A DNA stretch of 64,000 nt, taken from Biomphalaria glabrata. Its lineage: Eukaryota; Mollusca; Gastropoda; Planorbidae. The stretch covers positions 2,493,501 through 2,557,500 of the forward strand of contig NC_074721.1 in assembly GCF_947242115.1 (NCBI RefSeq), in the 5' to 3' direction. Shown here piece after piece: positions 51,531-64,000 of the stretch. Numbering within the stretch: position 1 is the first letter of the stretch; the number at the start of each line of letters is the position of its first letter. The position numbers were made by a program, and so were the translations under genes. A model generated the notes under the pieces. That model worked only from the letters and a program-made list of their open reading frames with translations, was not told the DNA's origin and ran no database searches.

Positions 51531-51759
51531 CTACAGTTTGTTTACAATTTTCTACGAAGTGGTTTTGGTGCTATGAAACCCGAGGCTTTATAGTTACTAA
51601 GAACTGAAATAAGTAGCAACTCTAGATTCACTTGAGATAATGATTACAGAATGGAAGTTTTATTTCGGCATTTAAGCCTGCAAACTACCATCTCATAAAA
51701 GTCTGGCCAATCTGTTTACCTCAACACTCGTCTTCCTTTACCCCCCTTCCCAGTGTACT

Positions 51760-52005
51760 GTGGTGTCTCATTAAAAGTCTTGGTCAATGTGTACTGTGTT
51801 GTCTCATTAAGTCTTGGTCAATGTGTCCGTGGTGTGTCATTAACAGTCTTGGTCAATGTGTCCATGGTGTCTCATTAACAGACTTGGTCAATGTGTCCGT
51901 GGTGTCTCATTAACAGTCTTGGTCAATGTGTCTGTGGAGTCTCATTAACAGTCTTGATCAATGTGACCATGGTGTCTCATTAACAGTCTTGGTCAATGTG
52001 TCTTG
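51760..52005 (+). repeat. About 36-bp minisatellite x 7
   Basis: Units gtgtctcattaacagtcttg plus gtcaatgtgtccgtg with small length changes, at about 51763, 51798, 51832, 51868, 51904, 51940 and 51976. Between the LINE and the probable CDK4/6 transcript end. Confidence 0.9.
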
Positions 52006-53634
52006 ATATCAAACAGTACACAGGAAACAAAGACAGCAGAAATTTTCCTATTCACTTTATTATGTCAACTAAAAGATAATATATGATTTATAATAGCAAA
52101 AAGTTCACAAACGAACCACAAACAGCTGACAACACACACAAGTCATAGAGCACAAGGCACTTATTGATATCATACACCACATCAACAGTTGGAAAAATGT
52201 TCATCTTTTACCCTTTACAAAAACAAAAAAAAAAACACAAGATATTTTTTTTTCCTTTTTGTAAAAATTAGACAATGTTTTTCTAATTCCTACATTTGAC
52301 TCACACTTTTGACTTAAATGAAAACTTTAAATTTTTAAAATCATTTTAACAAATTTTCCTTATCTAAAAGTTCACACCTATTCTTTAGGCAAGACAGCAC
52401 ATTGAAATTTCAGAAAGATAACTTCATTGATTATTGAATAATGTTAAGTAAGATCCCTTTTGCATATATTTATATATTTGCAAAGGTAAGACAAGTGAGA
52501 AAGTAATATATGAATAGTTTTCTGTATTCTTTGAACATACTGTAGGAATTGATTGAAAAAAAAATTTGACTTGTTTTAAAACATTACTACATCTTTTTTT
52601 CAAAATTACATTAATATCAAAAGCAGTTTTAAAAGTAACATACATTTTAAATACACTAAGTTTACATTATCTTTTTATGCATTAAGATTTTGACCAATTT
52701 TAATCTTTGCACTTTGATAAAATACACAATTTGTATAGGGAGAATAAAATGAATGCACAAAACCAGGAAGAAACAACAAACAAGTGACAAATAAAATGGC
52801 AGTTTTGATCATAAACCATTTTCAAAACTTGATCAGTATAACAAGTCTATGTAGAATATCATTCAGAAATATATTGGTCCCAAGCATAATGCAGCATGGA
52901 ATTGTACAGAGAAAAAAAAAACTAAAAAAAAAAAAACCTAGATATACAAAAACACAAAGGATGGAATGTGTCCATTGGACGGTGCTACCAACTGTAACAG
53001 TGACTTTGATTAGAGACACAAGGGGAGGCAAGCAGCAAAATAATATTGATCTAGATGATCAAACAAAAACTGTAAGGAAACAAAATGGTTGACTATCGAA
53101 ATGCATTCAAATAAAACAGCAAATAATAGTTTTGCTTATAAACTGTTTGATGGCCACACATTCTCAATTAGTAAGAAAGTAGTTTGTGCTAAGCGAATAT
53201 GTTGGTGTCAGAAGTTTAGTCATTTTTTTTTATTAAAGATACCTAGAAAGTTATTTAATCTTATGTCTTTAGATTCAGACCATTTAGTCAAAAATGTCAT
53301 ATGGTATTTAGCTTAGATTCTACCGAAAGTTGAATTCAATTGATTTAGATGTATCCAGAGACCCAGTGAATGGCAAAAATGTGTATGAATGAAATCTCTT
53401 AAAAGACCAGCCGCACTGGATACAGATGAACAAGTTGTTGGCAGACCAGTTAACTGAAGACACACACACACACAAAAGTAAAAGTAATAGAGCCCAAAGT
53501 TGACAAATATGAACTCGGCCAAATGTAGAAACACATTTTTGTAGAGTAACTTTAGACAATATTCTCCAAGCCTTTTGAGCGCATTTATGTTTTGTTTCCT
53601 ATGTTTGGATGTTTTTCATAAATGAAGTTTATTA

Positions 53635-53730
53635 TGTCCTAGCTTTGATCCTCTGCAGGAGGGCAGCAGGCAGGGTTGAACTTGGGACAGTTGTGATGGC
53701 AATGCAGAGCTCATACCATTTGACCCAAGG
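53635..53730 (-). mobile_element. SINE family A fragment, antisense
   Basis: 'cctagctttgatcctctgcaggaggg', 'caggcagggttgaacttgggacagttgtgatggcaatgcagagctcatacc': the reverse B box (ggttgaacttgggac) and neighbouring body. Confidence 0.55.
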
Positions 53731-54454
53731 GCATCATGAATGTAAATGAAGTATATTGAGACTGTTGTGTTTTGCAAGAATACTTAAACAAATGACTCAG
53801 AGGCAATTTACAAACAATCAAAACAATCACCCTATTTTGGAATATATTTAAGTATCAAATGGACATTTTTTAATTCAGATTTTGTCTACCAAAAAAAAAA
53901 TGCTGGTTCAGTAACTCTGTGCAAACAATAAATTTATAGCATGCACAAAAAACATTTCATTCAAAAACAAAAACCAGCAGCAGAGTACTTTGTATGGAGA
54001 GGAGGCAAGTGTGTATGTGTGATGGACAGAAATGCTGGTTTTAAATCAAAACTTTATAATTGAAAACAAACCATTGACAGTAACGTTCACTCATTCTATC
54101 CCCTGTCTTTTAAACCTATTATCCTCATGAACTGACCCCAACACATCACAAAGCACTTGTGCACAAACACCTAAGCGAGTATTTATTACAAAAAGAAAAC
54201 ATGCCATTGTAACCAGTTTTGCAGCAGTTAGGTCAAATAAAAAATCAAATGTGAAAACATAAATGGCTACAATAAAGACTGAACAAAAACAGACTGTATA
54301 TACATAGAATAAATGAGCTAATAATGTGCAGTGACTTGAAACAAATTTTAAAAGTTTTGGCAAAGAAAATTTTTTTTAGTATTTATTTATACATTGTATT
54401 GTTGGTACTTTTTATTTAAAAAACAAAAAATGAGAACTGGAAACTGAGGCCTAA

Positions 54455-54715
54455 TAAATTAGAATTGATAACATCAACCCCCAAAAAAAAGGAAGGCTGT
54501 GTGTTAGAAATTGTAATTGATAACATCAACCAAAAAAAAAAAAAGGAAGGCTGTGTGTTAGACCATTGTAATTGATAACATCAACCCAAAAAAAAAGGAA
54601 GGCTGTGTGTTAGAAATTGTAATTGATAACATCAACCAAAAAAAAAAAAAAGGAAGGCTGTGTGTTAGAACATTGTAATTGATAACATCAAAAAAAAAAG
54701 GAAGGCTGTGTGTGG
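54455..54715 (+). repeat. About 55-bp A-run minisatellite x 5
   Basis: Five units of 'attgataacatcaaccc', a run of 9-14 A, and ggaaggctgtgtgttaga. The A-run length varies between units. Confidence 0.92.
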
Positions 54716-57700
54716 GAGAATTGGGTTTTGGTTTGAAATGTGTATGTGGAGGGGGGGATGAAAATTATGTGGAGATAAAAACAACAAAACCTCCTGGTAT
54801 TGAACACTTGAGCAGGGAATCACTTGGAAGTCTTGGTCTTCAACTAAACAAATCTGATTTATGAAGGATGGACATAATGGGTTGAGCATAACATAAAAAG
54901 TTGGACTGAGTAGAAGAAATGGAAGAAACTTAAGTTTTCCATACTTTTAATAGTTAAATCTCTAAGGGAGGAATCATGGATGAATCACCAGCTTTACCAT
55001 TTAATACAATACAATCTATCCCCTTTGGGGATTCTAATTCTAATTGTTACCCCTTTGAATGAATATTTTTAAGATTACAATAAGCTAACGGCCTATTCTT
55101 TCAATCTGTACAATACTGAGAGACTATTGAGAACAAATATAATTACAGGTCTTTGTATTTTTCTTGTGGTAAAACATGCAAGCAACAACAAAACAAATAC
55201 ACTTGCAATAGATGAAGCACTTTAGAGAAAACATGATTTACAACACCAATTCTGTCGGTCACCAGTAACACATTACACTGGAAATACTGCAAGTGTCAAC
55301 ATTAAACAGGAACCCCTAAAGAAGTTCCAAAATTTTTACAGGAACCTTAAAAAACAAACACGAGTTCCAAATCTTTACAGGAACCTAAAAAACAAACATG
55401 AGTTTCAAATTTTTACAGTGTTGATATATTATTACAAATAATTTGCATTGATTCAATTGTAGTTGGTTACAAAAAGGTATAAGCTCATAGCAGATCTAAA
55501 ACAAATTGTTCAAATGTAAACAAAAATGTTGCTATTCCAAATGGCTAGTATATCAGTAAAAGAAGGATCTGAAGAATGTTACAAAAAAAAAAAACTTTTA
55601 AAATAAGTTAAAAAAGAAAGAGTTTCAAATGCTTCTTTCAAAAGATTAATTATCTAGATCTAGACTTCTTTTGAATACACATCAGTACCCACTTTCTTAA
55701 TGTTATGTTTTATTCTAATATATATATAAGCTATAAAAAAAGTGACTGCAATTATTGCAGAACAAAGTACACATTTAATGCTTCCATACTTTGTACCACA
55801 GACTGCGCTATTAGTTCACCCCTTATATATTTACAAAAACAAACACACAAAAAAAGACAAAAATAAAAAGATGACGTACTTAATTGATTAAGTTTAGAAT
55901 ATCCTATTATTACCTTGACAATATTAACATGGACTACCAGATGGTCTTTTGTTTACACAAACTGATATCAATAGGATAAGTCAAATGAGACAGTTGGTTT
56001 GCTCTCTCTCTCTCTTCTCTCATCGACAAACTTCTAGAGTATTATCATCAAACTTTCATTTAATCGCCTCTACACAAACATATCCGAGTCAACCTCACAC
56101 TAGTCTTTTAACATTTTTATTCATTTAATATCAATACAATTTCTACAGAAGAAAAAAACGGTATACAAAATAAATATAGCGATTTAAACAAATGCATTGC
56201 ACACTCTTCTTTAATTGAAGTTAGTTTAACTAGTCTATCACATCTCTCTTGTAATGTAAAACTAATGTTCCCTATTGTCATGTGAAACACACATAAACAA
56301 TCAAAGTCCCTTTACAGTGTTAGAATGGCCTCAGGCTAGTAGATCAGATCAGGTCATCACTAAAGAAAATGTTTCACAGAAACAAGGAAAGGATTTACAT
56401 TTCTTTTTCACTAATTTTCACTATCGCTTCTAGTTTTAATTGAACTGAAAACCCCCCTCCAAAAGATGAGGGCCAGGTAAAAGTCAAGGTCTCAAGAGAA
56501 ATGTAAACAAGGAGATATTTATGCATTGTCTTCTTGAGCTTCTAAATTGAAGAGTAAATTCATGAAAGGGAAGTAACTCCTTTAAGATGACAGTACATTC
56601 TTGAACTTTTGGTCTGAAAGCCTAAATATAGAGAAGAAGAGTTCATTTCAGGGGTTTTTAATTTAAGTGTTTCAAGTTTTATATTATATCTTTTCATGTG
56701 AATTTATTATTGAATTTGGATTATAATGTACATTATTGCTTAATCCATAGCGTGTGTACAATCTATTCATGATTCTCTACTTAAAAATAATTTACTTCAT
56801 AAAAAGGAATTCTGTTTTTTCTGAAAACAACAAGATGTATTCACCACCCAATGAACATTGTAACAGAGACTCCCTAAGAGTCTAAAATTAACACTGTTAT
56901 TACAATCACTGCTTGCACAAGAAACAAATGATTTGAGCAAGAATGTTTATCTAGATTGTCAAAATGTACAACGTGGAAACATTAAGAACCCATCTTGCTT
57001 TAATTAGTCTCCAGGCCACCTTAGACATGGTGAGGCTCAATTAGTTTACAAGGTCACATGGAGTACAGAAATAACGATCTGATAACATTATAAGAGACCA
57101 ATGACTAAAAGTATCTATTGATTTGAATGGACTAGTCACTCTGTGACATTGACATATCAATAATGTCACAATTTTAAGTACCGGTACAACAGATGTTACT
57201 ATTTGATTTCTGTCGAACAATCAAATGTAAGCGGCAATAATTTCATTGCTGCACAAAATCCATTAAATAGACATTCTGAAATGTTTCTACGTCGGTCAGC
57301 AATTAATTTAATATCTTATAATTTGCAGATAGCTGTAGTAGTATTCAGCCTTCAAACATTCAGAATGCAGATGAAAATGTTTAAAAGTTCTTTAATATAG
57401 ATTTACGTTTGGTATCAAAGACATTGCATTGAATACAAAGCAACGTATACTGAAATACCAGTATATGTGTAGATATTTGAATGTGATTATAAAACACAAA
57501 TTACAGTGAAATAAGAAAAAAATCTTCAAAAGCATCTTTCTTTTTAAAAGACATTCTTTCAGCTGAAATTTTGTTTCTGAACAATGAGTTTTTCTTTGTT
57601 AAAACTTAACATTTTGTTTGCGTTTATCTTATCTTTTAACATGTGAGAATCCGAAAATAAGTAAAAAAACAAACAAACACCAGAAACAAGGTTTAAAACT

Positions 57701-58438
57701 TAACACTTTGATGACCTGTGTTCATTGTCTAGTGTTCATAGTATTTCATTAGGTCGGCAATCAACTGAATACAACAAACGTCTTTGAATCCAAAAATAGG
57801 TCAAGCTGATGCAGGAATGATTAAATAAACAAGTTATAAACATGAGAGTGACTGTCAGATCTGGTCATATGTAGCAAGTCAATCCATGTGATGACTTCAA
57901 AACATCTTATAAACTTTTCAATCACAGGAAACAAAAAAATATCAGCTCGTGAAATGAGATTTAGGTTCACTTTTGTATTGAGTGATTCTGACGTTCAAGT
58001 TTTGAACTTTTCTCTTTAGTATGTAGACTACCATTACATCATATTACAGCAAGACAACAGACTTCCATGACATGCTATTACATAAAATATATACAATTAG
58101 TGAGGTTTGATGATGAATTGAATGGTCCTTTCTTTTTCCACTTAACAGGTAGAGAGAGAGCCTCTTAGTGAATTGTTAATGATTGGTCCTTTAGCCACAT
58201 AAAGGAGTGGAGCCTGGAAATGAATTGCCATGAATAATTATTTGGTCCTGTTACCGACATTGATAGGTAAAAGCATCACAATGTGCTGTGCGCCACAGCC
58301 TTTGAGGTAAAATATAGAGCAGTGTTCTCAATGTTCTCCCAAAAAAGAGTCCAACGAATAAAAAATTGATGAACTATGTTGATAGAAACCAGATGACAAA
58401 GCCCATTACAGAAAAGTCCCTGTGGGATGCAGAAATAT

Positions 58439-63288
<4,850 letters not shown>

Positions 63289-63299
63289 CTGAAGACATA

Positions 63300-64000
63300 G
63301 TAAATATAAACATGCTTGTTAATAGTGATAAAAAAAAGCATGATGATTAGCAATGTGACGCTGGTGTTGATTTGTTAATACATTTAATACATTTGTAATA
63401 CATTACATATATAAGAATAGGGGAAAAAAAATAAAAACCAAGCAATGCTCTTGAATTATTAATCCAAATTGAAATAATAGTTAACTTAGACACACACTAA
63501 ATTACAAGTTAGAATGCATGATGGCACTCAAATTTCAAAAATTAAATCCATAAGAATAACTCCCTAAAACAAACTCATATTCAAACTCTTTTCAACCAAG
63601 ATAGAACTAAATAGTGATAAGAAATCTCCAGTAACTGAAGTTAAATAGTGTTTGCTAATTACCTCCCCTGCATTGTTTACATTTGTTTGTAGAAATAAAA
63701 AATACTTAGAATCAATGTATAAATATTCTGTTAACATTCTGCAGTCTTGGCCCTTTTGATTAAATGACAAACAGTTAAAATGCATTTCACTATTGATAAA
63801 TAGTCACAATAGATTCAGTGACTAAAAAAAGACAGTACATTACAACTCTTTTAGTTTAGGGAGAAGACATGCATCACTTTTTCAATACCTAAAACACTCA
63901 TTTTATTCTCGTTTTTTTTTTTGGTTAATAACATTATTTCGTTCCTTAGAAAAGATTTAAACAAAAAATTGCGATTGATATTAATTGTATTTATGCACTT
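63300..64000 (-). other. CDK4/6 intron, nothing further recognised
   Basis: AT-rich. No CDK N-lobe exon is visible and the open frame at 63564-63785 has no recognisable domain. The next upstream CDK4/6 exon must lie beyond the right edge. Confidence 0.6.

Larger units (their letters stand above)
52040..58438 (-). other. Gene-free stretch, possibly a long CDK4/6 3' UTR
   Basis: No conserved coding frame on either strand. It is poorer in transposons than the rest (one SINE A piece at 53635-53730 and one minisatellite at 54455-54715), with many A-runs. TTTATT (reverse AATAAA) occurs at about 52056 near the left edge. A long 3' untranslated region of the downstream-reading CDK4/6 gene would fit, as vertebrate CDK6 has one of several kb, but this is inference. 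Confidence 0.3.

Noticed and set aside
52784-53092. 102-codon frame in the stretch behind CDK4/6
   Set aside because: Lys-rich peptide driven by A-runs; no conserved motif and overlapped by an equally long antisense frame.

Overview
The window is nuclear DNA of an AT-rich animal genome, with intron-containing genes, long introns and many decayed LINEs, tRNA-derived SINEs and TTAA-flanked DNA elements. The gene sequences are clearly metazoan. The repeat landscape (LINE ends of the kind common in snails, three SINE families, abundant TCTAGATCTAGA-like stretches) suggests a heterobranch gastropod, probably a freshwater pulmonate of the Biomphalaria/Bulinus type. That assignment is an inference from pattern recognition, not a database match.

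Five protein genes are supported by spliced reading with consistent phases. From left to right: (1) the 3' half of NHEJ1/XLF (+, 870-4439, its start lies left of the window); (2) CCDC12 (-, 6025-9826, complete, five exons), convergent with NHEJ1; (3) CUL1 (+, 15231-32839, complete coding region, 19 coding exons, 793 aa) with a long 3' untranslated stretch; (4) MSRA (-, 39484-45850, complete, five exons, 241 aa); (5) the C-terminal half of a CDK4/6 kinase (-, 58439-63288, its start lies right of the window). A tRNA-Gln(CTG) gene with a strong T-run terminator lies at 50002-50073 between MSRA and CDK4/6.

The most unusual region is CUL1 intron 17 (25454-32385). It holds seven full-length and one partial copy of a C/D-box snoRNA. 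All share a guide (CCTCTAAGAAGTT upstream of the D box) complementary to the conserved 18S rRNA segment AACUUCUUAGAGG. By the box D+5 rule this predicts methylation at the site equivalent to human 18S U1442, the SNORD61 target. The copies sit in tandemly duplicated units. One copy was inserted into a LINE and is flanked by a perfect 20-bp direct repeat. The same intron also carries a 2.3-kb TTAA-flanked piggyBac-like element.

Other structural oddities: a 41-bp minisatellite begins exactly at an MSRA splice donor and repeats that donor about ten times; a TTAA-element end abuts another MSRA donor; CUL1 has a GC-AG intron; a fragment of CCDC12 exon 3 was copied twice 7 kb upstream of its source; the acceptor of the last CDK4/6 exon lies in a local duplication; and a 94-bp satellite grew inside a LINE. 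The genes are unrelated housekeeping and regulatory genes (DNA repair, splicing, ubiquitin ligation, methionine repair, cell cycle). I see no operon or pathway linking them and no LTR or other virus-like element.
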